Part shown: one piece after another, positions 42,262-50,793 of the stretch | How positions within the stretch are numbered: the first letter of the stretch is position 1 | How the letters are laid out: each line of letters begins with the position of its first letter | Assembly: GCA_045561235.1 (NCBI GenBank) | Contig: JBJKYB010000002.1 | Span: forward strand, 1 to 64,000 | Direction of reading: 5' to 3' | Length of the DNA stretch: 64,000 bases | Source: GCA-2705445 sp002705445 | GTDB lineage: Bacteria; Pseudomonadota; Gammaproteobacteria; Poriferisulfidales; GCA-002705445 | Translations under genes and position numbers: made by a program | The notes under the pieces: generated by a model | Databases searched by the model: none | Seen by the model: only the letters and a program-made list of their open reading frames with translations | What the model was told of the DNA's origin: nothing

Positions 42262-43532
42262 CTTTTATAACCTTGTAAATTTGATTTTTTCATTAAACTT
42301 CCATATTGATAATTCATCATATGTGACTGTAACTGGCCTATGAAATCCATAATAACTACTACAATAATTAGCAAGGAAGTACCACCAAAATAAAATGGAA
42401 CATTAAGACCGATTATTAAAAATTCTGGAAGTAAACATACTAAAGTTATGTAGATTGCCCCAACAGCTGTCAATCTAGTCAAAACATTATCTATATACCT
42501 AGAAGTTTGTTCTCCAGGGCGCACGCCAGGAATAGATGCTCCTGATTTTTTTAGATTATCAGAAGTTTCTCTTGAATCATAAACTAAAGCTGTATAAAAA
42601 AAGCAAAAGAAAATTATTGCGGCAGCATAAAATGTCACATATAAAGGCTGTCCAGGTGCTAAAGTTGAAGAAATGTCCTTTAACCAACTCATACTATCTG
42701 CCGAACCTGCCCACTGACCAAGTGTTGATGGAAATAATATTATACTTGAGGCAAAAATTGGGGGAATTACACCAGCCATATTCAATTTTAGTGGTAAATA
42801 GCTTGACTGAGCTTGAACCATTTTTCTTCCCTGTTGCCTTCTTGCATAATTTACAGTTATTTTTCTTTGTCCGCGCTCTATAAAAACTACGAAAGCAGTT
42901 ACTGCAATAGCTAAAACTAAGATCATAACAACTAATGCAGAATTTAATTCCCCAGTACTTGCTAATTCTAAGGTTCCGCCGACAGCAGTCGGTAATCCTG
43001 AAACGATACTAATAAAAATGATTATTGATATTCCGTTTCCTATTCCTTTTTCTGATATTTGTTCGCCAAGCCACATCAAAAACATTGTTCCAGTTACAAG
43101 AGTAACTATTGTTGAAAAAACAAAGCCTGACCCACTATATAAGGCTATTCCTTGTGATTGCAATGCAACAGCAACTCCACCTGCTTGTAGTGTCGATAAA
43201 CCTAGAGTTCCAAAGCGCGTATATTGCGTTATCTTTTTTCTACCAGACTCCCCTTGTTTCTTAATTTCTTTTAAAGCTGGCATGGTTGCAGACATTAATT
43301 GCATAATAATTGAAGCCGATATATACGGCATAATTCCAAGAGCAAGGATACTAAAACGTTCAAGTGCTCCCCCAGAAAACATATTAAACATATCTATAAT
43401 TGTTCCACTTTGTTGTTCGAAAAACGAAGCCAAGGCTGCAGGATTTATTCCAGGAACAGGTATATACGTTCCGATTCTATACACTAGAATTGCACCAAAA
43501 ACAAAAAATAGTCTTTTTCTTAGTTCTTCCAT
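42258..43532 (-). CDS. secY: Protein translocase subunit SecY
   Basis: A 424-residue ten-helix core of the Sec channel. Conserved regions are GTYIPVPGINPAAL (plug/TM2a), MPYISASIIMQLMSA, WLGEQISEKGIGNGIS, VFIERGQRKITVNYARRQQGRK and KKSGASIPGVRPGEQT. The protein begins directly at MEELRKRLFFVFGAI, so the short cytosolic N-terminal extension of E. coli SecY is missing. No upstream in-frame start fits because rplO ends 7 bp before. It sits between rplO and rpmJ. Confidence 0.97.
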   Translation of the reverse strand: MEELRKRLFFVFGAILVYRIGTYIPVPGINPAALASFFEQQSGTIIDMFNMFSGGALERFSILALGIMPYISASIIMQLMSATMPALKEIKKQGESGRKKITQYTRFGTLGLSTLQAGGVAVALQSQGIALYSGSGFVFSTIVTLVTGTMFLMWLGEQISEKGIGNGISIIIFISIVSGLPTAVGGTLELASTGELNSALVVMILVLAIAVTAFVVFIERGQRKITVNYARRQQGRKMVQAQSSYLPLKLNMAGVIPPIFASSIILFPSTLGQWAGSADSMSWLKDISSTLAPGQPLYVTFYAAAIIFFCFFYTALVYDSRETSDNLKKSGASIPGVRPGEQTSRYIDNVLTRLTAVGAIYITLVCLLPEFLIIGLNVPFYFGGTSLLIIVVVIMDFIGQLQSHMMNYQYGSLMKKSNLQGYKR

Positions 43533-43539
43533 AATAATA

Positions 43540-43965
43540 TTATTTTATTTTACCACCTAAATCTTCAATAACTTTTCTAGCCCCTTTTGTTACGCTAATC
43601 CCATTTAAGTTAATTTTATTTTTTAATTGCCCAGAAAGAAAAACCTTTACATCTTTTGCTTTTTGCGAAATTATTCTTTTTTCTTTCAAAGTCTCAATTG
43701 TAATATTTTCATTCCCTTCAAATTCTAATTCACCTAGTCTTACTCTAGCAGTGCTATTCTTTCTTGACGTAAAACCAACTTTAGGTAATCTTCTTTGTAA
43801 AGGCATTTGACCACCCTCAAATCCAGTTTTATGATATCCTCCAGCTCGTGACTTCTGCCCTTTATGCCCTCTGCCAGAGGTTTTGCCATTCCCTGAACCA
43901 ATACCTCGTCCAACCCTTTTTGGGTTTTTCTTTTTTACTTCGGGCGCTATTGTGTTAAGTTCCAT
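43540..43965 (-). CDS. rplO: 50S ribosomal protein L15
   Basis: A 141-residue late-assembly protein. The glycine-rich N-terminus RVGRGIGSGNGKTSGRGHKGQKSR and GGQMPLQRRLPKVGF are characteristic. It starts 2 bp after rpmD and ends 7 bp before secY in the spc operon. Confidence 0.97.
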   Translation of the reverse strand: MELNTIAPEVKKKNPKRVGRGIGSGNGKTSGRGHKGQKSRAGGYHKTGFEGGQMPLQRRLPKVGFTSRKNSTARVRLGELEFEGNENITIETLKEKRIISQKAKDVKVFLSGQLKNKINLNGISVTKGARKVIEDLGGKIK

Positions 43966-43967
43966 GA

Positions 43968-44144
43968 TTATTTCTCAATTTTTAATAAATAATTAATTTT
44001 GTTAATCATTCCCCAATTTTCAGGAGTATCATTTACTTCAATTGTTTTATGTATTTTTTTAATACCAAGCCCTCTAGCACATGCTTGATGAGCCTTTAAC
44101 CTTCCGGACAAGCTTTTAATTAAAGTGACTTTAATCTTTGGCAT
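43968..44144 (-). CDS. rpmD: 50S ribosomal protein L30
   Basis: A 58-residue protein starting MPKIKVTLIKSLSGRLKAHQACARGLG and ending NYLLKIEK, the bacterial L30 pattern with K-V-x-L-x-x-S. The start lies inside the rpsE 3' end (14-bp overlap) and the stop is 2 bp before rplO. It is a standard spc-operon position. Confidence 0.94.
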   Translation of the reverse strand: MPKIKVTLIKSLSGRLKAHQACARGLGIKKIHKTIEVNDTPENWGMINKINYLLKIEK

Positions 44145-44658
44145 TTTCTACACCCAATATATGCTCTAGTTTTTTACCACGTTTGTTTGAGACATACTGT
44201 GGAGACTGAACAGATCTTAATCCATTTATAGTTGCTTTTACTATATTAATTGGATTTGTAGTTCCAATACATTTTGCCAAGACATTATTGATACCTACAA
44301 CTTCAAATACTGCTCTCATTGCTCCACCAGCAATTATTCCTGTACCTTCTGATGCAGGTTGCATGTAGACTCTAGCGGCACCGTGAGTTCCAACTAACGG
44401 GTAATGTAAAGTGCTATTAATTATTGAAACTTTTGTCATATCTTTTCTTGCCTTTTCCATTGCTTTTTGAATTGCTAGCGGCACTTCTTTAGCTTTACCG
44501 TAGCCATATCCTATTCTACCATTCCCATCGCCGACAACAGTTAGAGCAGTAAAGCCAAACTGCCTACCACCTTTAACAACTTTCGCAACTCTGTTAACTT
44601 TTACAAGTTTTTCTAATAATTCTTCACTACCTTGGTATTTATCTATATTTGTCGACAT
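44131..44658 (-). CDS. rpsE: 30S ribosomal protein S5
   Basis: A 175-residue decoding-fidelity protein. It has VVKGGRQFGFTALTVVGDGNGRIGYGYGKAKEVP and PASEGTGIIAGGAMRAVFEV. The Lys and Gly residues around KGGRQFGF match the wild-type spectinomycin loop. It lies between rplR and rpmD. Confidence 0.98.
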   Translation of the reverse strand: MSTNIDKYQGSEELLEKLVKVNRVAKVVKGGRQFGFTALTVVGDGNGRIGYGYGKAKEVPLAIQKAMEKARKDMTKVSIINSTLHYPLVGTHGAARVYMQPASEGTGIIAGGAMRAVFEVVGINNVLAKCIGTTNPINIVKATINGLRSVQSPQYVSNKRGKKLEHILGVENAKD

Positions 44659-44669
44659 TTTTCTCTCTA

Positions 44670-45020
44670 TTAAAATTTTAATCCACTATTTCTTGCAGAC
44701 TCAGCAAGCGCTTTTATTCTTCCGTGATAATTGAAGCCACTTCTATCAAATGCAACTTCGGTTACATTTTTTTCAATTGCTCTCTCTGCTATTATCTTTC
44801 CTATGATTTTTGCAGTTTCAATATTTCCTGTATGAACCTTATCTTTAACAATACTTTTTTCTAATGTGCTAGCAGACGCTATAATATCTCCTTTAGGAGA
44901 AAATAGTTGTGCATAAGTATGCATAGTTGTTTTAAACACTGAAAGTCTGTGTTTCTCTCCAGGTCTAATCTTTGCCCTAATTTTTCTTGCAGACTTAAGC
45001 CTTGCTAATTTATTTTTCAT
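44670..45020 (-). CDS. rplR: 50S ribosomal protein L18
   Basis: A 116-residue 5S rRNA-binding protein. HRLSVFKTTMHTYAQLF, the NIETAKIIGKIIAERA helix and the end FDRSGFNYHGRIKALAESARNSGLKF are family-typical. It lies 2 bp after rplF and 11 bp before rpsE. Confidence 0.97.
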   Translation of the reverse strand: MKNKLARLKSARKIRAKIRPGEKHRLSVFKTTMHTYAQLFSPKGDIIASASTLEKSIVKDKVHTGNIETAKIIGKIIAERAIEKNVTEVAFDRSGFNYHGRIKALAESARNSGLKF

Positions 45021-45022
45021 CT

Positions 45023-45547
45023 TTATTTCTTTTTCGCCTCTTTTCTAATTATATTTTCATCGCTATATTTCACACCCTTCCCTTTATATGGCTCTGGTGG
45101 CCTAAAAGCTCTGATTTCTGAAGATACTTGGCCAACTCTTTGCTTATTAATACCTTTTACTATAATTTCTGTCGGCGAAGGTGTAGTAATATCAATTTCG
45201 CTTTCATACTCATAAATAACAGGATGAGAAAATCCTAAAGCTAAATGCAACTGTTTATTTTTAACTTCGGCTTTATATCCAACACCAACTAAATTTAGCT
45301 TTCTTTCATAACCCTCACTGACGCCTACAATATTATTATTTATAAGTGACCTCATCGTCCCAGCCATAGCGCTATTTTTTTCATTTATTTCAAACGTAAT
45401 AGAACTATCGTTTTTATTTATTTTTACACTTTCATGCAAATCCATTGTCATTTCGCCCTTTGGGCCTTTGAATGAAATCAAACGATCTTTAATAGTGACA
45501 TCTACACCATTTGGAATTTCAACAGGTTGTTTCGCTATTCTTGACAA
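45023..45547 (-). CDS. rplF: 50S ribosomal protein L6
   Basis: A 174-residue protein near the factor-binding site. MSRIAKQPVEIPNGV, the internal repeat fold with GVSEGYERKLNLVGVGYKA, and the C-terminal RPPEPYKGKGVKYSDE are diagnostic. It lies between rpsH and rplR in the spc operon. Confidence 0.97.
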   Translation of the reverse strand: MSRIAKQPVEIPNGVDVTIKDRLISFKGPKGEMTMDLHESVKINKNDSSITFEINEKNSAMAGTMRSLINNNIVGVSEGYERKLNLVGVGYKAEVKNKQLHLALGFSHPVIYEYESEIDITTPSPTEIIVKGINKQRVGQVSSEIRAFRPPEPYKGKGVKYSDENIIRKEAKKK

Positions 45548-45551
45548 TTTA

Positions 45552-45950
45552 TTACTCCACAGTACATATTATTTCACCACCAAAATTTAGCTTTCTTGCA
45601 GTATCAGCTGTCATTACTCCTTTAGAAGTTGAAACTATTGCTACACCAAGACCATTCAATACTTTTGGAAGATCACTTTTGCTTTTATATATTCTTAAAC
45701 TTGGTTTACTTATTCTTTTAATATTGTTAATAACTGGTTTTCCTTGAAAATATTTTAATTTTATTTTTAATCTTTTTTTATTATTTTCTATTTCTTTTAC
45801 CTCATAATCTAATATATATCCCTCATCTTTTAATACCGAAAGAATCGATTCCTTTGTTTTTGACATATTTGTACAAACAAATGTCTTTTTAACCATTTGC
45901 CCGTTTCTTATAATTGTAAGCATTGCTGCTATTGGATCACTCATGCTCAT
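45552..45950 (-). CDS. rpsH: 30S ribosomal protein S8
   Basis: A 132-residue (or 130-residue) S8. MSDPIAAMLTIIRNGQ and the C-terminal ISTSKGVMTADTARKLNFGGEIICTVE match the family. Two in-frame ATGs lie six bases apart. GGAG sits 8 nt before the first, so I keep that start. S8 is the translational repressor of the spc operon in E. coli, acting at the rplE start. I did not test for that structure here. Confidence 0.96.
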   Translation of the reverse strand: MSMSDPIAAMLTIIRNGQMVKKTFVCTNMSKTKESILSVLKDEGYILDYEVKEIENNKKRLKIKLKYFQGKPVINNIKRISKPSLRIYKSKSDLPKVLNGLGVAIVSTSKGVMTADTARKLNFGGEIICTVE

Positions 45951-45963
45951 AAAATTTTCTCCG

Positions 45964-46269
45964 CTACCAGCTAGCCTTAACTAGACCTGGAATATCTCCT
46001 CTCATTGCTGCCTCTCTAACTTTAATTCTTCCTAAACCAAATTTTCTATAAAACCCTTTGGGCCTTCCCGTTATAGCACACCTATTTGTTACTCTACTTG
46101 CACTTGAATCACGTGGTAGTTTTTGAAGTTTCTCTGATGCCGCTAGCTTCTCTTCTATTGATGCACCTTGACTATTTAAAATATCTTTTAAAGCTTTTCT
46201 TTTTTTAAATAATTTTTTACTTAATTTTATTCTTTTCTTTTCTCTCTCTACCATTGATGCTTTTGCCAT
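45964..46269 (-). CDS. rpsN: 30S ribosomal protein S14 (zinc-independent form)
   Basis: A 101-residue long-form S14. MAKASMVEREKKRIKLSKKLFKKR and the C-terminal RVTNRCAITGRPKGFYRKFGLGRIKVREAAMRG fit. The two CxxC pairs of zinc-type S14 are absent, as normal in this class. It lies 2 bp after rplE. Confidence 0.97.
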   Translation of the reverse strand: MAKASMVEREKKRIKLSKKLFKKRKALKDILNSQGASIEEKLAASEKLQKLPRDSSASRVTNRCAITGRPKGFYRKFGLGRIKVREAAMRGDIPGLVKASW

Positions 46270-46271
46270 AT

Positions 46272-46814
46272 CTATCTCCTAAAAGGGAAGTTAAATTCTT
46301 CAAGTAGTAATTTAGCCTCTTCATCATTTTTTGCAGAAGTTGTGATGGCTATATCTAGGCCTCTGATACTATCTATCTTCTCATAATCAATCTCAGGAAA
46401 TATAATTTGCTCTTTAATTCCTAGTGTATAATTTCCTCTTCCGTCAAATGCCTTTTTGGAGAAACCTCTGAAATCTCTGATCCTAGGTATTGCAACAGTT
46501 ATTAAGCGGTCTAGAAACTCATACATTCTATCTTTTCTTAAAGTAACTTTGCAGCCAATTGGCATTCCTTCTCTTAAACTAAAAGCAGCTATAGATTTTT
46601 TAGCCTTTGTTACTATTGGCTTTTGTCCAGTTATTTTTTCTATATCTCCAGCTGCCTGCTCAACAACCTTCTTGTCTTTAACAGCTTCGCCAAGTCCAAC
46701 GTTAATTGTTATTTTTTTTATTGACGGAATTTCCATTGAGGATTTATATTTCATTTTTTCTTGCAATGAAATTTTTATTTCTTCGTCATATATTTTTTTT
46801 AGTCTACTACTCAT
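46272..46814 (-). CDS. rplE: 50S ribosomal protein L5
   Basis: A 180-residue 5S rRNA-binding protein. ITINVGLGEAVKDKK, TGQKPIVTKAKKSIAAFSLREGMPIGCKVTLR and RDFRGFSKKAFDGRGNYTLGIKEQIIFPEIDYEKID are characteristic. It overlaps rplX by 4 bp. Confidence 0.98.
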   Translation of the reverse strand: MSSRLKKIYDEEIKISLQEKMKYKSSMEIPSIKKITINVGLGEAVKDKKVVEQAAGDIEKITGQKPIVTKAKKSIAAFSLREGMPIGCKVTLRKDRMYEFLDRLITVAIPRIRDFRGFSKKAFDGRGNYTLGIKEQIIFPEIDYEKIDSIRGLDIAITTSAKNDEEAKLLLEEFNFPFRR

Positions 46815-47128
46815 AAGTCAATTTGTTCTCCAGTAGATTTAAACACTCTTACTTTTTTATCGTTTTTCAACTTAAGAACTCCTACTCTATCTGGTTTTTT
46901 TGTTTTTGAATTATAGATCATTACGTTCGATGCATGAATTGGCATCTCTTTTTCAACAACGCCTCCAGTCTCATTTTTATTTGGATTTGGTTTAACATGC
47001 TTCTTAGCTAAATTAATTCCGTCAACTAGAATACGTTCTTCACTTACAATTTGTGACACTACTCCTAACTTTCCTTTATCTTTGCCAGAAATTATATAAA
47101 CTTGATCTCCCTTTTTTAATCTATTCAT
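46811..47128 (-). CDS. rplX: 50S ribosomal protein L24
   Basis: A 105-residue assembly-initiator protein with the KOW motif KKGDQVYIISGKDKGKLGVV and ILVDGINLAKKHVKPNPNKNETGGVVEKE. It is 11 bp after rplN in the standard rplN-rplX-rplE order. Confidence 0.97.
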   Translation of the reverse strand: MNRLKKGDQVYIISGKDKGKLGVVSQIVSEERILVDGINLAKKHVKPNPNKNETGGVVEKEMPIHASNVMIYNSKTKKPDRVGVLKLKNDKKVRVFKSTGEQIDL

Positions 47129-47139
47129 AATTTCCTTTC

Positions 47140-47508
47140 CTATAAAACTTCCGGAGCTAATGAAATAATTTTCATAAATTTTTCGTTTCTCAATTCTCTA
47201 GTTACTGGACCAAATATTCTTGTTCCAATTGGCTGTAATTGTGCATTTAACAATACTGCTGCATTGGTATCAAATTTTATCAAAGAGCCATCATTTCTTC
47301 TTACTCCCTTTGCAGTTCTAACGACAACTGCATTTAAAACTTCACCTTTTTTTACTTTTCCTCTTGGTATAGCACTTTGGACACTGATTTTTATTACATC
47401 ACCAATTTTTGCATATCTTCTTTTAGATCCACCAAGCACTTTTATGCACTGGATCTTTTTTGCTCCACTATTATCTGCTGCCGTCAGTACTGTTTGAACT
47501 TGAATCAT
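47140..47508 (-). CDS. rplN: 50S ribosomal protein L14
   Basis: A 122-residue protein at the subunit interface, and the binding partner of RsfS. MIQVQTVLTAADNSGAKKIQCIKVLGGS is the canonical start at the ATG at 47508. The open frame reaches 47547, but the extra 13 residues are encoded inside rpsQ and are not real. The rpsQ stop and the rplN start overlap by one base (TAATG). It is the first gene of the spc group. Confidence 0.97.
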   Translation of the reverse strand: MIQVQTVLTAADNSGAKKIQCIKVLGGSKRRYAKIGDVIKISVQSAIPRGKVKKGEVLNAVVVRTAKGVRRNDGSLIKFDTNAAVLLNAQLQPIGTRIFGPVTRELRNEKFMKIISLAPEVL

Positions 47509-47771
47509 TAATTCTCCTTGCTTCCTAAAATATCGATAAGTTTCCATGATTTATCCTTAGAAATAGGTCTAACCTCTGCGATAGTTACTATATCTCCCAT
47601 CTTACATTTATTATCTTCATCATGAATCTTATATTTAATTGATTTTTTGACATATTTCCCATATTTTGGGTGCTTGACTTTTCTTTCAAAAAGAACAACT
47701 GCAGTTTTATCCATTTTGTCACTCACCACTGTTCCAGTAAGTGTTTTAATTTTATTATTATGTTCCATCAC
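47508..47771 (-). CDS. rpsQ: 30S ribosomal protein S17
   Basis: An 87-residue OB-fold protein. KTLTGTVVSDKMDKTAVVLFERKVKHPKYGKYVKKS and GDIVTIAEVRPISKDKSW match the family. The start overlaps the rpmC end by 14 bp, or slightly less if the second ATG is used. Confidence 0.97.
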   Translation of the reverse strand: MMEHNNKIKTLTGTVVSDKMDKTAVVLFERKVKHPKYGKYVKKSIKYKIHDEDNKCKMGDIVTIAEVRPISKDKSWKLIDILGSKEN

Positions 47772-47958
47772 TCAACCTTTTCTCATTAATAATAGTTTTT
47801 ATCAAGGCAATATTTTTTTTTGACTGTCTTACCATTCTATGTGTAGGTAACTGACCAGTAGTTAATTGCATTTTAAGCTTGAAGTATTCCAAGCTAGTTT
47901 CATCTAATAGCTTGATTAATTCTTCAACTGACTTTTCTCTTATTTCTTTTGCAATCAT
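47758..47958 (-). CDS. rpmC: 50S ribosomal protein L29
   Basis: A 66-residue helical protein near the tunnel exit and a trigger factor/SRP docking neighbour. It has KEIREKSVEELIKLLDETSLEYFKLKMQLTTGQL and RQSKKNIALIKTIINEK. It lies between rplP and rpsQ, the standard S10 order. Confidence 0.96.
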   Translation of the reverse strand: MIAKEIREKSVEELIKLLDETSLEYFKLKMQLTTGQLPTHRMVRQSKKNIALIKTIINEKRLSDGT

Positions 47959-47967
47959 TATGTTTAC

Positions 47968-48381
47968 CTACATTATTGTTCTAATAACAAACTGTGTTTG
48001 AAATGGAAGTTTCGCAGCTGCTAGTTTAAATGCTTGCCTTGCAACATTTTCTTCAACACCTTCCATTTCATAAAGTACTTTTCCAGGTTGAATTTTTGCA
48101 ACCCAATACTCTACGTTTCCTTTACCTTTGCCTTGTCTAACCTCAAGAGGTTTCTTGGTTATAGGTACATCTGGAAATACTCTAATCCAAACTTTTCCAC
48201 CTCTTTTTATATGTCTTGTCATTGCTCTTCTCGCTGACTCTATTTGCCTAGCAGTCAATCTTCCTCTACTAGTTGCTTTTAATCCAAACTCACCAAAACT
48301 TACTTTTGACCCTCTCAAAGCTAAGCCTCTATTTTTACCTTTTTGTTGCTTACGGTATTTTGTTTTTTTTGGTTGAAGCAT
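47968..48381 (-). CDS. rplP: 50S ribosomal protein L16
   Basis: A 137-residue protein of the A-site region. MLQPKKTKYRKQQKGKNRG, RQIESARRAMTRHIKRGGKVWIRVFPD and the RQGKGKGNVEYWVAKIQPGKVLYEM block, containing the arginine hydroxylated in some bacteria, are conserved. It lies 4 bp after rpsC. Confidence 0.98.
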   Translation of the reverse strand: MLQPKKTKYRKQQKGKNRGLALRGSKVSFGEFGLKATSRGRLTARQIESARRAMTRHIKRGGKVWIRVFPDVPITKKPLEVRQGKGKGNVEYWVAKIQPGKVLYEMEGVEENVARQAFKLAAAKLPFQTQFVIRTIM

Positions 48382-48385
48382 TTAC

Positions 48386-49048
48386 TTATTTTCCTTTATC
48401 TTGAGTTGATTCATCCTCTGTTTCGCCACTATAAATCCATGTCTTAATACCTATAATTCCATATGTTGTCATCGCTTCAGCAAAACCATAATCAATTTTT
48501 GCTTTTAGGGTGTGTAGCGGAACTCTCCCTTCTCTATACCATTCTGATCTTGCAATTTCAGCTCCATTTAATCTTCCTGCAATGTTAACTTTAATTCCTA
48601 AAACTCCAAGCCTCATAGAATTTTGTACTGCTCTTTTCATTGCCCTTCTATACATTATTCTTCTTTCAAGCTGCGATGCTATTCCTTCAGCGACGAGTTG
48701 GGCATCAACTTCTGGCTTTCTGATTTCTTCAATATTTATTTTCACGTTGTTTAAATTTAAATCCATCATAGATGCTACTTTTTTTCTTAATACTTCAACG
48801 TCTTCACCTTTTTTACCTATTACTATCCCAGGCCTTGCTGTGTGTATAGTTATTTCTGCTGCTTTTGTAGGTCTTTCAATCGTTATTTTGCTGACAGATG
48901 CCTGAGAAAGTTTCTTCTTTAAAAAATCTTTAACCATTAAATCTTTCAATAAAAAATCAGGATATTCTTTACCTTCAGCATACCATTTAGATGTATGCTC
49001 AGTTGAAACTCCTAATCTAAAACCTATTGGATGTACTTTTTGTCCCAT
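48386..49048 (-). CDS. rpsC: 30S ribosomal protein S3
   Basis: A 220-residue mRNA-entry protein. MGQKVHPIGFRLG, the KH domain RPGIVIGKKGEDVEVLRKKV and QLERRIMYRRAMKRAVQNSMRLGVLGIKV, then GAEIARSEWYREGRVPLHTLKA are canonical. The C-terminus is short. It lies 5 bp after rplV. Confidence 0.98.
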   Translation of the reverse strand: MGQKVHPIGFRLGVSTEHTSKWYAEGKEYPDFLLKDLMVKDFLKKKLSQASVSKITIERPTKAAEITIHTARPGIVIGKKGEDVEVLRKKVASMMDLNLNNVKINIEEIRKPEVDAQLVAEGIASQLERRIMYRRAMKRAVQNSMRLGVLGIKVNIAGRLNGAEIARSEWYREGRVPLHTLKAKIDYGFAEAMTTYGIIGIKTWIYSGETEDESTQDKGK

Positions 49049-49053
49049 AATAT

Positions 49054-49386
49054 TTACTCGTCTGATAAACCTATTGTAATATGACTTGATCTCTTCAAAA
49101 TTCTATTTGCGCTACCTTTGGCTCTAGCCCTAAATCTTTTAAGCGTTGGCCCAACATTTACAAAAACAGTTTTGACCGTTAATGTATCTATATCTGCACC
49201 ATTATTATGTTCAGCATTTGCTATTGCAGATTCTAAAACTTTTTTTACAATTCCAGAACTTTTCTGTTTGCTATAATTTAATATATCTAAAGCATCTGAT
49301 ACTTTTTTTCCTCTTATTGTATCGACTATTAGTCTACATTTTTGAGGAGACACTCTTATGTATTTTAAATTTGCTTTAACTTCCAT
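49054..49386 (-). CDS. rplV: 50S ribosomal protein L22
   Basis: A 110-residue tunnel protein. KANLKYIRVSPQKCRLIVDTIRGK and the tunnel-loop region VGPTLKRFRARAKGSANRILKRSSHITI fit. The start overlaps the rpsS stop by one base. Confidence 0.97.
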   Translation of the reverse strand: MEVKANLKYIRVSPQKCRLIVDTIRGKKVSDALDILNYSKQKSSGIVKKVLESAIANAEHNNGADIDTLTVKTVFVNVGPTLKRFRARAKGSANRILKRSSHITIGLSDE

Positions 49387-49658
49387 TATTTTGCCTTCCT
49401 ATCTCCAGAATGTCCTTTAAATGTTCTTGTTATTGAAAACTCACCTAATTTATGGCCTACCATATTTTCTGATATTAATACTGGTATATGTTGTCTACCA
49501 TTGTGCACAGCTATGGTCAAACCAACCATTTCAGGAACTACCATTGATCTCCTAGACCAAGTTTTTATTGGCTTTTTATTATTATTTTTTACAGCATCAT
49601 CAACTTTTTTCATTAAATGATGATCTATAAATGGTCCTTTTTTTAGTGATCGTGACAT
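49386..49658 (-). CDS. rpsS: 30S ribosomal protein S19
   Basis: A 90-residue head protein. MSRSLKKGPFIDHHLMKKV, TWSRRSMVVPEMVGLTIAVHNGRQHIPV and GHKLGEFSITRTFKGHSGDRKAK match the family throughout. It lies between rplB and rplV. Confidence 0.98.
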   Translation of the reverse strand: MSRSLKKGPFIDHHLMKKVDDAVKNNNKKPIKTWSRRSMVVPEMVGLTIAVHNGRQHIPVLISENMVGHKLGEFSITRTFKGHSGDRKAK

Positions 49659-49671
49659 TATATTTCTTTAC

Positions 49672-50493
49672 CTATTTTTTCTTTTTAATAATTAAATGAT
49701 CTGTTCTTTTGTTAGATCTTGTTTTAAAACCTTTTGTCGGCGTTCCCCATGGTGATACTGGATGTCTCCCCCCAGAGGTCTTGCCCTCTCCGCCACCATG
49801 CGGATGATCAACCGGATTCATAGCAACTCCTCTAACTGTTGGCCTTACACCTCTCCATCTTTTGGCCCCGGCTTTACCAAGTTTCGCTAAATTATGTTCT
49901 GGATTTGAAACTTCACCGATTGTGGCCACACATTCCTGAGGAATCTTTCTCATTTGGCCAGAACGAAGCCTAATTAATGCATATGGTCCATCCTTTGCAA
50001 CTAGTTGCACAGATGCACCAGCACTTCTTGCAATTTGCGCGCCTTTGTTTGGTTTCATTTCTACGCAATGAATACTAGTACCTAGTGGAATTTGACTTAA
50101 TGGCATGCAGTTACCAATTTTAATAGGGACATTTTTTCCAGATTGAATTTCATCTCCAACTTTTAACTTATTAGGTGCGATTATATATCTTCTCTCTCCA
50201 TCGCTGTATAAAACCAACATTATATGCGCTGACCTATTTGGGTCATATTCTAGTCTTTCAATCTTGCCTAAAACATCATGTTTATTTCTCTTGAAATCAA
50301 TAACCCTATATTTTTGCTTGTGTCCACCACCAACATGTCTAGTTGTGATTTTACCACTATTATTTCTTCCGCCTGTTTTAGACTTCTTCTCAAGAAGTTT
50401 AGAATATGGCTTACCTTTATGCAGACCTTCTGTCTTAACACTAACTGTAAATCTTTTTCCTGGGGAAGTAGGTTTTTGTAATATTGTAGCCAT
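49672..50493 (-). CDS. rplB: 50S ribosomal protein L2
   Basis: A 273-residue protein essential for peptidyl-transferase centre assembly. GGRNNSGKITTRHVGGGHKQKYRVIDFKR and the C-terminal GVAMNPVDHPHGGGEGKTSGGRHPVSPWG, including the conserved histidine, are present. It lies 2 bp after rplW. Confidence 0.98.
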   Translation of the reverse strand: MATILQKPTSPGKRFTVSVKTEGLHKGKPYSKLLEKKSKTGGRNNSGKITTRHVGGGHKQKYRVIDFKRNKHDVLGKIERLEYDPNRSAHIMLVLYSDGERRYIIAPNKLKVGDEIQSGKNVPIKIGNCMPLSQIPLGTSIHCVEMKPNKGAQIARSAGASVQLVAKDGPYALIRLRSGQMRKIPQECVATIGEVSNPEHNLAKLGKAGAKRWRGVRPTVRGVAMNPVDHPHGGGEGKTSGGRHPVSPWGTPTKGFKTRSNKRTDHLIIKKKK

Positions 50494-50495
50494 AT

Positions 50496-50792
50496 TTAGC
50501 TAGCTCCTCCTAAATCAATATCCTGTCCTTCTCTCAATGTGACGTAAGCTTTTTTATAATTTTTTCTTCTACCAAGTGTTCTTCCAAAAACCTTTTTCTT
50601 GCCTTTGACAGTTAGTATATTTACTTTAATAACCTCTACATCAAACAATTTTTCAATTGCTTCCTTGACATCATTCTTTGAAGCATTTGAAGCTACCTTA
50701 AAGGTTTGTTGTTTTACATTATCGGCTATCATCACAGATTTTTCTGAAACGTGAGGCATTAATATAACTTTTGATAATCTATTAGTGTCCAT
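50496..50792 (-). CDS. rplW: 50S ribosomal protein L23
   Basis: A 98-residue tunnel-exit protein (trigger factor and SRP dock) beginning MDTNRLSKVILMPHVSEKS at the ATG at 50792, just after the rplD stop. The open frame extends to 50840, but the 16 extra residues are inside rplD and unlike the family. FKVASNASKNDVKEAIEKLFDVEV and FGRTLGRRKNYKKAYVTLREGQDID are diagnostic. Confidence 0.96.
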   Translation of the reverse strand: MDTNRLSKVILMPHVSEKSVMIADNVKQQTFKVASNASKNDVKEAIEKLFDVEVIKVNILTVKGKKKVFGRTLGRRKNYKKAYVTLREGQDIDLGGAS

Positions 50793-50793
50793 A

